Positions 16,221 to 25,617 of a stretch of 64,000 nt of DNA are shown here, in pieces. The stretch's first letter is position 1. Every line of letters starts with the position of its first letter. Origin of the DNA: JBEKHT01 sp049516595 (GTDB lineage Bacteria; Chloroflexota; Anaerolineae; Anaerolineales; RBG-16-64-43); the NCBI GenBank assembly GCA_049516595.1, contig JBEKSY010000003.1:82535-146534 (forward strand). Reading direction: 5' to 3'. The translations under genes were made by a program, and so were the position numbers. A model generated the notes under the pieces. That model did not search any database, was not told the origin of the DNA, and saw only the letters and a program-made list of their open reading frames with translations.

Positions 16221-17735
16221 TTAGGACCCCACCCAGTTGTATGTTCGCTCAACCGCTTTGTTCCACCCGGCATAAAGTTGTTCCCGCTCACCCGGTTCCA
16301 TTTTCGGGGTCCACTCCCGATCTTTTCCCCAGTTCCTCCGCAGGTCTTCCAGTTCCCGCCAGAAGCCCGTAGCCAGACCGGCCGCATAGGCCGCGCCCAG
16401 GCTGGTCGTCTCCGCAACCCTGGGACGAACTACCCGCACCCCAAGCAGGTCTGCCTGGAACTGCATGAGCAGGTTGTTCACGACCATTCCGCCATCGACC
16501 TTCAGGGTCGTGAGCTTCACCCCAGAGTCCTTTTCCATGGCATCCCGCACCTCGCGGATTTGGTAGGCCGTCGCCTCAAGGGCGGCACGGGCGATGTGCC
16601 CGCGGTTGACGTAGCGGGTGAGACCCACAATCACTCCACGGGCATCCGATCGCCAGCGGGGCGCGAACAATCCTGAAAAAGCAGGCACGAAATAGATCCC
16701 TCCATTGTCCTCGACGGATCCGGCCAGCTCCTCGATGTCGGAGGATTTCTCGATGATGCCCAAATTGTCCCGCAACCACTGCACCAGGGCTCCCGTGATC
16801 GCGATGGATCCCTCCAAGCAATACACTGCAGGCGAATCACCCAGTTGGTAGGCGACCGTTGTGATCAGCCCACTTCTCGAGGCAACGGGCCGGGCGCCCG
16901 TGTTGAGCAGCATGAAACAGCCCGTGCCGTACGTACTCTTGGCTTCTCCCGAATCGAAGCAGGTCTGACCGACCAGGGCGGCTTGTTGATCACCCAGATC
17001 GCCGCAAACCGGGATGGCCGCAGCCAGCGGACCATCCACCTGAGTCATCCCATAGAACTGGGGGTCGGAGGAGGCACGAATTTGAGGCAACATCGCACGA
17101 GGGATTTGGAACGCACCCAGAATTCCCTCGTCCCAATCCAGGCGAGCCAGGTCCATCAGGAGGGTCCGGCTGGCATTGGTGACATCCGTAACGTGTACCC
17201 CCCCGCTCGGCCCCCCGGTCAGCCACCAAATCAGCCAGCTGTCGATATTCCCAAAGAGGGCCTCACCCTTCTCCGCATCCGCCCGCAAGCCGGGTATGGC
17301 GTCCAACATCCACTTGATCTTGGGCGCGGAGAAATAGGTTGCGAGGGGCAGGCCTGTCTTCGCCCGGAAGCGCTCTTGGCCGCCGTCTCGCGCGAGCTCA
17401 TTGCAGATCACATCCGTGCGTGTGTCCTGCCAGACGATCGCATTCCCATAGGGTTGGCCTGTGCGTCGGTTCCAGATGACCGTCGTCTCCCTTTGGTTTG
17501 TGATCCCCACCCCTGCAATATCGCTGGGGGAGACTCCCCCTTTTTCAAGCCCCAGGCGAATGACCTCACGCGTCCGCTGCCAGATCTCGAGCGGAGCGTG
17601 CTCGACCCACCCGGGCTTTGGGTAGATCTGCTCATGCTCCTTCTGCGCCGAGGCGATCACCTGTCCGGAATGGTTGAAAACCATGAAGCGGGTGCTGGTG
17701 GTTCCTTGATCAATAGCTGCGGCGTATTTGGGCAT
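16221..17735 (-). CDS. glpK: Glycerol kinase
   Basis: A 504-residue FGGY-family kinase phosphorylating glycerol to sn-glycerol 3-phosphate with ATP in the cytoplasm. The N-terminus AIDQGTTSTRFMVF is the family's phosphate-binding loop; INQRETTVIWNRRTG, WQDTRT and GDLGDQQAALVGQ follow in order; the C-terminal ATP part has KVDGGMVVNNLLMQFQAD. The length is standard. The start ATG 17735 follows GGAGGATAA. No glpF or glpD is adjacent; the gene is alone and divergent from the membrane-protein run. The product could feed phospholipid synthesis or glycolysis. Confidence 0.97.
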   Translation of the reverse strand: MPKYAAAIDQGTTSTRFMVFNHSGQVIASAQKEHEQIYPKPGWVEHAPLEIWQRTREVIRLGLEKGGVSPSDIAGVGITNQRETTVIWNRRTGQPYGNAIVWQDTRTDVICNELARDGGQERFRAKTGLPLATYFSAPKIKWMLDAIPGLRADAEKGEALFGNIDSWLIWWLTGGPSGGVHVTDVTNASRTLLMDLARLDWDEGILGAFQIPRAMLPQIRASSDPQFYGMTQVDGPLAAAIPVCGDLGDQQAALVGQTCFDSGEAKSTYGTGCFMLLNTGARPVASRSGLITTVAYQLGDSPAVYCLEGSIAITGALVQWLRDNLGIIEKSSDIEELAGSVEDNGGIYFVPAFSGLFAPRWRSDARGVIVGLTRYVNRGHIARAALEATAYQIREVRDAMEKDSGVKLTTLKVDGGMVVNNLLMQFQADLLGVRVVRPRVAETTSLGAAYAAGLATGFWRELEDLRRNWGKDREWTPKMEPGEREQLYAGWNKAVERTYNWVGS

Positions 17736-17878
17736 GGGTTATCCTCCGCTCCGGCTTGGAAGAGCCTGGAGTCTGGTCCGCCGTCTTTCTCAACTCGGAT
17801 CCCTTGGAAAGCCGTCCCCGGGGTGCCGGGAGCCCCAAACCGGGATCTGCGAGACGGAACTCAATCCGAATTGCGGCT

Positions 17879-17907
17879 TTGCCCAGTGCTGCTTCTCTGG
17901 CTACAAT
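17879..17907 (+). promoter_or_regulatory. Candidate promoter giving a leaderless transcript
   Basis: TTGCCC at 17879-17884 and TACAAT at 17902-17907, 17 bases apart. The ATG of the membrane protein is at 17914, seven bases after the -10 box, so the predicted start site would be at or next to the ATG, with no room for a ribosome binding site. Confidence 0.5.
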
Positions 17908-17913
17908 TAGACC

Positions 17914-19494
17914 ATGCGCCCAAGGCGAGGTGCAAGTCTGATCGTAGCGTCGGTCCTCCTGGCTTTGTTCAGTGCGGCTCCGTACCTCTGGGCTGCGCGG
18001 TCCTCAGGGGCCCTCTATCAGTTTGCGGGATTCCTGATCAACCCGCTGGACGGGCTGAGCTACCTTGCCAAGATGCGCGAGGGTTGGCAGGGATCTTGGC
18101 TGTTCACCCTTCCTTTCACAGCCGACCCAGGGCCAGGCACGTTCCTTTTCAGCTATTTCCTGCTCTTAGGGCATCTTGCCCGCACCCTTCACCTCCCGCT
18201 CCTGGTGACCTATCACGCCAGTCGAATTCTGGCGGGTGCCCTTCTCCTCTATACGGCCTGGGTCTTCTACAATCGCATTGGTCTCGGCCCGCGGGAGTGC
18301 CGGATTGCATGGTGGATGACGGCCCTCGGCTCAGGCTTGGGCTGGATCGCCGTCCCTCTGGGAGCTTTTCCCGCGGACCTTTGGGTGGCAGAGTATGTTC
18401 CCTTCTTGGCCATCCTGTCGAGCGCGCACTTTCCCCTTGCGCTGGCCTTGTTGCTCTGGGTGGTGATGCTCGTGGCACTCTTCCCCGAGTGGCGCGGGTT
18501 GGGCAAAGCCGTCACCATTGCGGCGCTCAGCTTCGCGCTGGCCTCGCTGCAACCCTTTATGATCCTGCCCGCCGGGTTGGCGCTCGCCGTTTGGTCCCTG
18601 CTTCAATTCCAGTTCGGCGACGCTTCAAGGGCTCGGGAATCATGCCTAGGCCTCACGGCGGCCGCACTGGGATCCGCACCTTGGGCTGCCTACTACGCCT
18701 GGGCGACGAGCCACCAACCTCAACTTGCAATTTGGGCCGCACAGAACCAGACACCGACGCCTGCGCCTTGGGACGTGGCTCTGGCCCTTGGACTTCCCGG
18801 GCTGCTTGCGGGAATCGGAATCGTCGCCCTGCTGAGACGCTGGCAGGCGGATGGTGCTTTGCAAGGGACGGATAGCAACTTGCTCATACTCGGTCTTTGG
18901 GCCATCCTGACGGCTTTCCTGATTTACCTTCCATTCGCGCTTCAGCGCAGGCTGATGGGGGGATGGTTCTTTCCACTGGCAGGGCTTGCGGGACCGGTCT
19001 TGGCAGGCTGGATCAGGTCCAGCCGATTCCCCTCCCTTCGCCTGACCGGCGCATTCGCCCTCCTGATCCCAAGTAATCTCATCGTCCTAGCCGCGCTCTC
19101 ACACGGAGTGATCGCGCATGATCCCTCTCTCTACCTGACCCGGGACGAAAGCCACGCGCTTGAATTCCTGGAATCCAGGGCCAATCCGGAGGCGGTAGTG
19201 GTCGCCTCCCCGGAGATGGGCAGTTTCATTCCAGGCCGCACGGGCATGAAGGTCCTCTACGGCCACCCGTTTGAGACTCCGCACGCCGCAGAGATGCGCC
19301 AGAACGTCGAAGCGTTCTTCACTCGTATGAGCGAGGATGACCAGGGAGCGTTTGTGCGGGAACAAAGAATCAACTATATCTTCTATGGCCCCCGGGAAAG
19401 AAAGCTCGGCCCCCTTCTGGCCTCCGGTCTGACCAGCGTCTTCAGTAGCCAGACCGTGACAGTCTACGCGACGCGCCTACAGGCCGGTCCATGA
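17914..19494 (+). CDS. Large polytopic membrane protein, type A copy 1
   Basis: A 526-residue membrane protein with an N-terminal span, a luminal/periplasmic loop containing GFLINPLDGLSYLAKMREG, then about ten further hydrophobic helices and a soluble C-terminal domain of about 120 residues (AVVVASPEMGSFIPGRTG, then an IFYGPRERK strand). The gene at 21581 shares the same order and motifs, so the two are paralogues; that at 553 is more distant. They look like GT-C-type glycosyltransferase relatives, whose lipid-linked-sugar-dependent active site is formed by acidic residues in the first loop (here the D of LDG), but the donor and acceptor are unknown. The stop overlaps the next gene's ATG by four bases. 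Confidence 0.75.
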   Translation: MRPRRGASLIVASVLLALFSAAPYLWAARSSGALYQFAGFLINPLDGLSYLAKMREGWQGSWLFTLPFTADPGPGTFLFSYFLLLGHLARTLHLPLLVTYHASRILAGALLLYTAWVFYNRIGLGPRECRIAWWMTALGSGLGWIAVPLGAFPADLWVAEYVPFLAILSSAHFPLALALLLWVVMLVALFPEWRGLGKAVTIAALSFALASLQPFMILPAGLALAVWSLLQFQFGDASRARESCLGLTAAALGSAPWAAYYAWATSHQPQLAIWAAQNQTPTPAPWDVALALGLPGLLAGIGIVALLRRWQADGALQGTDSNLLILGLWAILTAFLIYLPFALQRRLMGGWFFPLAGLAGPVLAGWIRSSRFPSLRLTGAFALLIPSNLIVLAALSHGVIAHDPSLYLTRDESHALEFLESRANPEAVVVASPEMGSFIPGRTGMKVLYGHPFETPHAAEMRQNVEAFFTRMSEDDQGAFVREQRINYIFYGPRERKLGPLLASGLTSVFSSQTVTVYATRLQAGP

Positions 19495-21593
19495 GCAGGC
19501 TGCGGTCCCCGTTCTGGCTCTTTCTGGTGCTCCCCGCACTGTGGCTCTTGCCTCTCACCCTTCATCCCAACAGTCTCGCCTATCCCCCAGGAAGTCCGTT
19601 CACGGATCTCGCGATCACTCACTGGCCCAACGCCATTCTTCTGCGCAGTTCATTGTTCTCCTGGGGCCAGGTGCCGCTTTGGAACCCTCAGATCCTGGCT
19701 GGAACTCCCTTCGCCGCCGACCCCCTCTCGGGATTGTGGTATCCACTCCTCTGGCTTGCCATTTTTCTCCCCCTGCCCTTCGCCTTCAATCTGCTCTTCT
19801 ATCTCCATCTCGTGTGGGCTGGCGTCGGAGCTTTCCGCTTGGCAAGGGAGGAGGGGTTGGCGGTCAGCTCCAGCCTGATCGCAGGGATCGCCTTTGGTGG
19901 AATGCCCGAGCTAACCGCACACGTGGGCTCGGGCCACCTCACTCTGGTCCTGGCCGTGTGTTGGACTCCCTGGCTGCTGATTGCCCTTCGGCGGGCCGTG
20001 CAACTCCAGTCCTACCGCAAAATGGCCACGGCGGGCCTGCTCCTCGGCATCATCTTCCTGGTGGACTCGCGCTGGGCCTACCCCGCTGGCCTGCTGGCTC
20101 TCGCCTATGGGCTGCGGACCGCATGGAGCTCACGAAAATCTGCGCGGTTCGTGCTGTCGGCCGGAGGCCTTGCTGCCTTGACGGCTGCCGGTCTCGCGGC
20201 GTGTCTTGCTCTTCCGCTGATTCAGTTCGTATCACTCTCGACAAGGGTCAGCCTGGGCCCCAGCGAATCGTCCGCCTACTCACTCCCCCTGAGATACCTA
20301 GCCGGCCTAGTCCTTCCCAACCTCGGTGGATTCGCCGAATGGGTCACCTATCCCGGGCTGGCCATTCTTGCCCTCGCACTGTTCTCAGTCGCCGGAAAGA
20401 AATCGGGTTGGTTCTGGCCCGGGGTTTTTCTGGGAGCCCTGGTCATGGCGCTGGGAGAGAACACGCCCCTCTTTCCCCTGGTGACCCACATTCTGCCCGG
20501 CCTGAGCCTCTTGCGAGTCCCCGCCCGGTTCCTGTTCTTGGCCGATTTGGCGCTGGCCCTGATGGCAGCCAGAGGAGTGGAGGTCTGGCAATCGGCGGAT
20601 GGGCACCATCCTCAGAGGCTGGGTGGGGTGGTCGGCGCTGTTCTGATGGGCGCGGGCCTCGGCTTGGTTGGATTCTCCCTCTTTCAGCCCGCGCGGGCAG
20701 ACTGGGTCACCGGACTGGTTGCCCTTGGACTCGGCCTGGTGATTCTCGCGCGATCCGCCTTCGGACTCCGAGGACCGGTCGCCTTGACGCTCCTTGCCCT
20801 CCTGGGGATTCTGGACTTGGCGCGGGTGGATGTCTCCTTTCTGGATGTTCGACCTGCTCCCACCGCCCCAGAGACGGCCCAGGCGCTCCGGGGTGGAATG
20901 GACCAGAACCCGGGCCCTTTTCGTACCTACTCGCCTTCGTACAGCCTTCCTCAGCCAAGCGCGGCCCAGAAGGGGCTTCAGCTTGTGGATGGAATCGATC
21001 CTCTTCAACTCCGATCAACCGTTGAAGTGGTGTCCCAGGCCTCGGGGGTGGCGAGCACAGGGTACAGCGTGACCCTGCCCCCCTTCTCCAGCGGCGATCC
21101 CGATCGAGACAACTCGCAGGCCATCCCGGACCCATTTCGGCTCGGGGAGCTCAACGTGCGGTACGTTGTGACCGCCTTTCCCATTCAGGTCGAGGGCCTG
21201 CGGCTTCAGGAAATATCAGAGGAAAGGTATATTTACCGGAACGAGCTTGAACTTCCGCGAGCCTGGGTCGCCGCCTCCAAGGACCGGTGGGATGTGCCCT
21301 TGGCCGATCGCCCCGTGATCCTGTTTCGGAATACACCCAACCAATTGGAGATGAGCGCCACGGGTCCGGGCTGGCTGATTCTAAGCGAAGCCTACTATCC
21401 AGGCTGGGTCGCCCACGTGGATGGAGTGCAGGAGAACATTGAGCAGATCGCGGGCTGGTTTCGCGGCCTGCCGCTCGCTCCGGGGCCGCATGAGGTGGAT
21501 TGGGAGTTTTCACCGCCGACCCTCTGGATCGGCCTCGGGATCACCGCTCTAACCATCCTGGCCTATTTGGGAGCACAGCGATGGGTCAGGTGA
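19491..21593 (+). CDS. YfhO-family-like membrane protein, type B copy 1
   Basis: A 700-residue protein with many hydrophobic helices. The N-terminal loop (FTDLAITHWPNAILLR) followed by PLWNPQILAGTPFAADPLSG is the usual opening of YfhO-like proteins, implicated in Gram-positives in lipoteichoic acid/polysaccharide glycosylation. The C-terminus ends with a beta-rich domain (AYYPGWVAHVDGVQE, then a final GPHEVDWEF strand and one more helix), also typical. It is coupled to the type A gene before it (ATGA overlap) and its end overlaps the next type A gene by 13 bases. Function as a glycosyl- or glycerophosphate-transferring membrane enzyme is inference. Confidence 0.8.
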   Translation: MSRLRSPFWLFLVLPALWLLPLTLHPNSLAYPPGSPFTDLAITHWPNAILLRSSLFSWGQVPLWNPQILAGTPFAADPLSGLWYPLLWLAIFLPLPFAFNLLFYLHLVWAGVGAFRLAREEGLAVSSSLIAGIAFGGMPELTAHVGSGHLTLVLAVCWTPWLLIALRRAVQLQSYRKMATAGLLLGIIFLVDSRWAYPAGLLALAYGLRTAWSSRKSARFVLSAGGLAALTAAGLAACLALPLIQFVSLSTRVSLGPSESSAYSLPLRYLAGLVLPNLGGFAEWVTYPGLAILALALFSVAGKKSGWFWPGVFLGALVMALGENTPLFPLVTHILPGLSLLRVPARFLFLADLALALMAARGVEVWQSADGHHPQRLGGVVGAVLMGAGLGLVGFSLFQPARADWVTGLVALGLGLVILARSAFGLRGPVALTLLALLGILDLARVDVSFLDVRPAPTAPETAQALRGGMDQNPGPFRTYSPSYSLPQPSAAQKGLQLVDGIDPLQLRSTVEVVSQASGVASTGYSVTLPPFSSGDPDRDNSQAIPDPFRLGELNVRYVVTAFPIQVEGLRLQEISEERYIYRNELELPRAWVAASKDRWDVPLADRPVILFRNTPNQLEMSATGPGWLILSEAYYPGWVAHVDGVQENIEQIAGWFRGLPLAPGPHEVDWEFSPPTLWIGLGITALTILAYLGAQRWVR

Positions 21594-23242
21594 GCCGTCG
21601 CGAGTGGCGCTGGGTCACGATCTTCACGATCATCGCGCTCTTCCTTTTGCTGCTGCCCTATGCTCTTGGATTCTCCCGGGAGGGCACCCAGTGGCGATTC
21701 TCTGGGTTCCTCGTTGGCGTGGAGGATGGCAACTCCTATATCGCCAAGATGCGGCAGGGTTCAGACGGTGCCTGGCTATATCGGCTGGCGTACACCAGCG
21801 AGCCTCAGCGCGGCGCCCTGATCTATCTCCCCTACCTGCTGCTGGGCAAACTGGCCGCACCTCCCGCCCTTCACCTGCAACTCATCGCCCTCTTCCACCT
21901 AGCGCGACTGGCCGCCGCCGCAGGAATGATTTTTGTGACCTATCGGTTTCTGGCGATGTTCGTGGCGGACATTTCGCTTCGAAGGCTAGGCCTCCTTTTG
22001 GCCACCCTGGGGGGAGGATTGGGCTGGGTTCAGTTCGCGTCAGGAAGCATGACCTCCTGGACCAGCATGCCGCTCGAGTTCTACTCCCCCGAGTCCTTCG
22101 GCTTTCTCGAAGCTTTCACCGCCCCTCATCTGGCAGCGGCCCATGCGCTCCTTTTGCTCAGCCTCATCTTCTTTCTGCGGGGCGCGCTATCGGCAGACCG
22201 CGGCGGGGGCTGGAAAGCCGGAGCGGCACTGCTGGGCGCTTGGCTTTTTCAGCCACTGACCGTGCCCATCGCCTGGGCGGTCATGGCTGCCTACGTGGCG
22301 CTGATTGCGATCGCAGATCGCATTGGCCTTCGAGGCCGGAGACTGACACCGGGCTCCTCCTGGCTGCGGGCCCGGCCATCTCAATTGCAGCTCGCCTTCG
22401 GCCACGCGGCCCGTGCCGTGAGTTTGTCCTTTGTACCCGTGGTCTACTCAGCGGCCGCGTTCAATTTGGATCCCGTCCTGCGTCAATGGACCTCACAGAA
22501 TCTCCTGCCCTCTCCTCCGGCGGTGGAGTACTTGATTTCCTACGGCCTGCTTCTCTTGTTTGCCATTCCTGGGTTCTTCGCCGTGGTGCGCCGCAGGGAG
22601 GCGGGTGGAGTCCTGCTCGTTGGTTGGCTTCTGGTTTTTCCGGCGCTGGTCTACTTCCCGATCAATCTTCAGCGTCGACTGGCGGACGGTTTTTTCGTCG
22701 CCCTACTGGCCCTGGCGCTGGGAGGCTATGAGTTTCTCGAACCGCGTATGCCGCGTGGGTTCCCCAGGCTATTGCGGATTCTCCTCGTGACCCTGAGCCT
22801 TCCTGCCACCGTTCTCGTGTATGTCGGGTCGATCCGCAACGCGCTGCAACCTGCCTCCCCAGGATTCCTTCCGGCGTCCGAGGTAGGCATCTTGAACTGG
22901 CTCGATCAGAATGCCGACCCAAGGAGCGTGGTCCTTTGCTCTTTTGACACAGGAAATGCTGTGCCGGCCTACACTGATCTCATCCCCTACATTGGGCACG
23001 GGCCGGAAACCCTTTATCTCCAAGAGAAGCTCCAGTCCGTCAACGCCTTCTTCGCCCCGGGGAGCACGGACTCCATCCGCCAGGAGATTCTTGACAAGAC
23101 CAGCGCCGGTTGGGTTATCCTTGGGCCATCCGAGCGGTCGCAATCACTGGAAAACGATCTCGCCCGTCTGAGCGGTCTCACTTTGCGGTTCCAAGCCTCC
23201 GACTGGCAAGTGTATCAGGTGAAGGCGGCCTCCGGCCCGTAG
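21581..23242 (+). CDS. Large polytopic membrane protein, type A copy 2
   Basis: A 553-residue paralogue of the protein at 17914: the first loop reads GFLVGVEDGNSYIAKMRQG against GFLINPLDGLSYLAKMREG there, and the C-terminal soluble domain is again present (VVLCSFDTGNAVPAYTD). About eleven hydrophobic helices. The start is taken as ATG 21581 (MGQVSRREWRW), where positive residues precede the first span; the frame begins earlier at 21500 inside the upstream gene. Same proposed GT-C-like fold and same position relative to a type B partner as copy 1, consistent with a duplicated two-gene cassette. Confidence 0.75.
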   Translation: MGQVSRREWRWVTIFTIIALFLLLLPYALGFSREGTQWRFSGFLVGVEDGNSYIAKMRQGSDGAWLYRLAYTSEPQRGALIYLPYLLLGKLAAPPALHLQLIALFHLARLAAAAGMIFVTYRFLAMFVADISLRRLGLLLATLGGGLGWVQFASGSMTSWTSMPLEFYSPESFGFLEAFTAPHLAAAHALLLLSLIFFLRGALSADRGGGWKAGAALLGAWLFQPLTVPIAWAVMAAYVALIAIADRIGLRGRRLTPGSSWLRARPSQLQLAFGHAARAVSLSFVPVVYSAAAFNLDPVLRQWTSQNLLPSPPAVEYLISYGLLLLFAIPGFFAVVRRREAGGVLLVGWLLVFPALVYFPINLQRRLADGFFVALLALALGGYEFLEPRMPRGFPRLLRILLVTLSLPATVLVYVGSIRNALQPASPGFLPASEVGILNWLDQNADPRSVVLCSFDTGNAVPAYTDLIPYIGHGPETLYLQEKLQSVNAFFAPGSTDSIRQEILDKTSAGWVILGPSERSQSLENDLARLSGLTLRFQASDWQVYQVKAASGP

Positions 23243-23304
23243 AGGCAGTCTCTCGCTCTGACGGGACGGACTGTGCCGATCCGCGAGGCAGCTCGCCCTA
23301 ACCC

Positions 23305-25617
23305 ATGCATAGAGAAACCCTCATCTCTAAGCTTCCTCTCTTGGTTGTACTGGCCGCTGCCATGCTCCTTTTCTGGCGCCTTCTCTTCGCCGGCCAGGTC
23401 ATCTTTTGGGGCGTCCCGCTTCTCCAGTTCTACCCATGGCGATTCCTCGCTCGCCAGCTGGTGGCCCAAGGGGAGCTGCCCTTGTGGGACCCCTATCTGG
23501 GGATGGGTGCACCACTTTTGGCAAACGCGCAATCGGCCTTGCTGTATCCCCCCAATTGGCTATTGTTCGTGCTCCCGCTGGACCACGCTCAAGGCTGGCT
23601 CCTGGCAGCTCACATCGTCCTGGGCGGGTGGGGGATGATTAGGCTCGCCCGGCGGCTCGGCATCGATTCTTTTGGACAGGCCGTTGCAGGATTGGCCTTC
23701 GCGCTCTCGGCGTACCCCGTGGCTCGGGCGGGATTCCTGAGCATTAACGCCGCGCTAGCTTGGCTTCCGTGGATCATCCTGGCAGGAGAGAGGCTGGTGC
23801 GCGAGGAACAGGGGAGTGCGACCATCCTCGGTGTGCTCCTTGCCCTGCAGATCCTCGCTGGCCACCTGCAGACGACCTGGTACACCTGGCTCCTGCTGGC
23901 CGGGTGGATCACGGCCAGATCGCTGGAGCCAAGATGGAGCTGGAGCCGACGCGCGAATGCCCTCGGTCGTCTGGCGCTTGGTTCCGGCCTGGCCGTACTT
24001 CTTTCCGCCGCGCAGTTGCTCCCTACTTTCGAGTACCTGCTCCAATCACAGCGAGCAGGGGGAATCGACGTTTCGATTGGATTGACCTACTCGTTCTGGC
24101 CCTGGCACCTTCTCACTCTCTTGATGCCCAACCTGTTTGGAAACCCGGTGAACGGGGACTACTGGGGATATGGCAACTACTGGGAGGATGCAATCTACAT
24201 CGGGGTGTTGCCGTGCCTGCTTGCTGGGTACGCCCTGGTCGGGTGGTGGAAGAGACGCCTGGGCTCTCCATGTCGAGTCGCTGACCTGCCCCACGGCTTC
24301 CTTGCCCTCCTGCTCCCGGTTAGCCTGGTCCTCGCCATAGGCCAACAATCCCCAGTGTTTCTTCTCCTGTTTCGGTGGGTGCCCACCTTCAATCTGTTCC
24401 AAGCACCAACCCGCATGATGATCTGGGCCGTGTTTGCCCTGGCGCTGCTCTCCGGGGAAGGTGCCATGGCCTGGCGGCGTGCGGAGGGCCCCCGCGCCGT
24501 CTGGGCCCGGAGGCTGCTCGTTACTTCGATTGCCGTCCTCCTCGGCTGCGCGGCAGCCGCGGCGATCACTCCGGTGAGGTCGACCCTCATCACCGCCTTC
24601 TTTCGGCTTGGAGTTCTGGGGGCTGCCTCCTGCCTGCTCTGGCTTCTCGCGGTGCGGAAGGAGGGCGATCCGGTTCGCCCCCAGGACCCCCGGTCGCCTC
24701 TCCTCCCCATCGGGAGCATGGTTGCTATCCTTCTGATCTCCGCTGACCTAGTTTGGGCCGACTACGGATTGGTGCCTTCCACGAGCTCGCGCCTGTATTC
24801 AGCGGCCAACCCGTCCGCTCTCACGCTCGCCAGCGAACTTGGGGGACATCGATACTATCTGCTCTCCCAAGCCGCGTATCAAACTATGTATGAGCGTTTC
24901 TTCCGATTTGACACTTTTCAGGGCACCTCGGACTGGATGCAAGTTCGGGAAAGCGAATTACCGAATGTGTCGCTGATCGACGGGATTTCATCGGCCAACA
25001 ATTTCGATCCTCTGGTTCCAGCCAGGACATCGGAATTGCTGGCTGAGACCGAAAGGCTCCAACCAGCGGCGCAGCAGAAACTCTGGGCCATGATGGACGT
25101 CGGTCTGCTACTCGACTCCGGCGGATGGAAGAAGGTGGGTACGGAACCGGAGCGGGCCTGGGGCGTTTGCTCTGCTCAATGGGTTGTGGAGGGGGGGCAG
25201 GCCCTACAGGCCGTCCTTTCCCCCGGCTTCGATCCCTTCCGAGAGGTGATCCTGGAGGTTGGAAAGGGCAAGGCAGCACCGCAGTGTGCCCAGCCCCCCC
25301 AGGTGGAAAAGATCGCGACCCAGGGGGGGGATGCCCTCCAGCTCTGGATCCACTCCCAGGGCACGGGCTATCTGGTCCTTTCCGACGCCTACTACCCAGG
25401 GTGGCAGGTAACTCTCGACGGGGCCTGGGCCCCTCTCTTGCGGGCCGATTACGCCTTCCGCGCGGTCCAGGTCCCTCCGGGTGATCACCAGGTGGAATTC
25501 CGTTATCGACCCTGGTCTTTCTGGGGGGGAGCGTTGCTGTCGGCCGCGACGTTGGCAGCCCTGGCTGGCCTGGGGCTGAGAGGGCGATTCCGGCGCAGGG
25601 AGGCTGGGCATGGCTAG
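23305..25617 (+). CDS. YfhO-family-like membrane protein, type B copy 2
   Basis: A 770-residue YfhO-type protein, paralogue of 19491. N-terminal loop LLQFYPWRFLARQLV then PLWDPYLGMGAPLLANAQSA matches the family opening better than copy 1. A soluble C-terminal region (about residues 500-740) ends DAYYPGWQVTLDGAWAP and a last hydrophobic helix. It is about 70 residues longer than copy 1, mainly in the region before the last domain. Expected to sit in the cytoplasmic membrane and act on surface glycopolymers. It overlaps the next gene by eight bases. Confidence 0.82.
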   Translation: MHRETLISKLPLLVVLAAAMLLFWRLLFAGQVIFWGVPLLQFYPWRFLARQLVAQGELPLWDPYLGMGAPLLANAQSALLYPPNWLLFVLPLDHAQGWLLAAHIVLGGWGMIRLARRLGIDSFGQAVAGLAFALSAYPVARAGFLSINAALAWLPWIILAGERLVREEQGSATILGVLLALQILAGHLQTTWYTWLLLAGWITARSLEPRWSWSRRANALGRLALGSGLAVLLSAAQLLPTFEYLLQSQRAGGIDVSIGLTYSFWPWHLLTLLMPNLFGNPVNGDYWGYGNYWEDAIYIGVLPCLLAGYALVGWWKRRLGSPCRVADLPHGFLALLLPVSLVLAIGQQSPVFLLLFRWVPTFNLFQAPTRMMIWAVFALALLSGEGAMAWRRAEGPRAVWARRLLVTSIAVLLGCAAAAAITPVRSTLITAFFRLGVLGAASCLLWLLAVRKEGDPVRPQDPRSPLLPIGSMVAILLISADLVWADYGLVPSTSSRLYSAANPSALTLASELGGHRYYLLSQAAYQTMYERFFRFDTFQGTSDWMQVRESELPNVSLIDGISSANNFDPLVPARTSELLAETERLQPAAQQKLWAMMDVGLLLDSGGWKKVGTEPERAWGVCSAQWVVEGGQALQAVLSPGFDPFREVILEVGKGKAAPQCAQPPQVEKIATQGGDALQLWIHSQGTGYLVLSDAYYPGWQVTLDGAWAPLLRADYAFRAVQVPPGDHQVEFRYRPWSFWGGALLSAATLAALAGLGLRGRFRRREAGHG

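Noticed and set aside
16845..18875. A 676-codon open frame on the plus strand opposite glpK and across the next gene
   Set aside because: It runs opposite glycerol kinase and then out of frame through the type A membrane gene; both have strong family matches. The composition is that of a GC-rich shadow.
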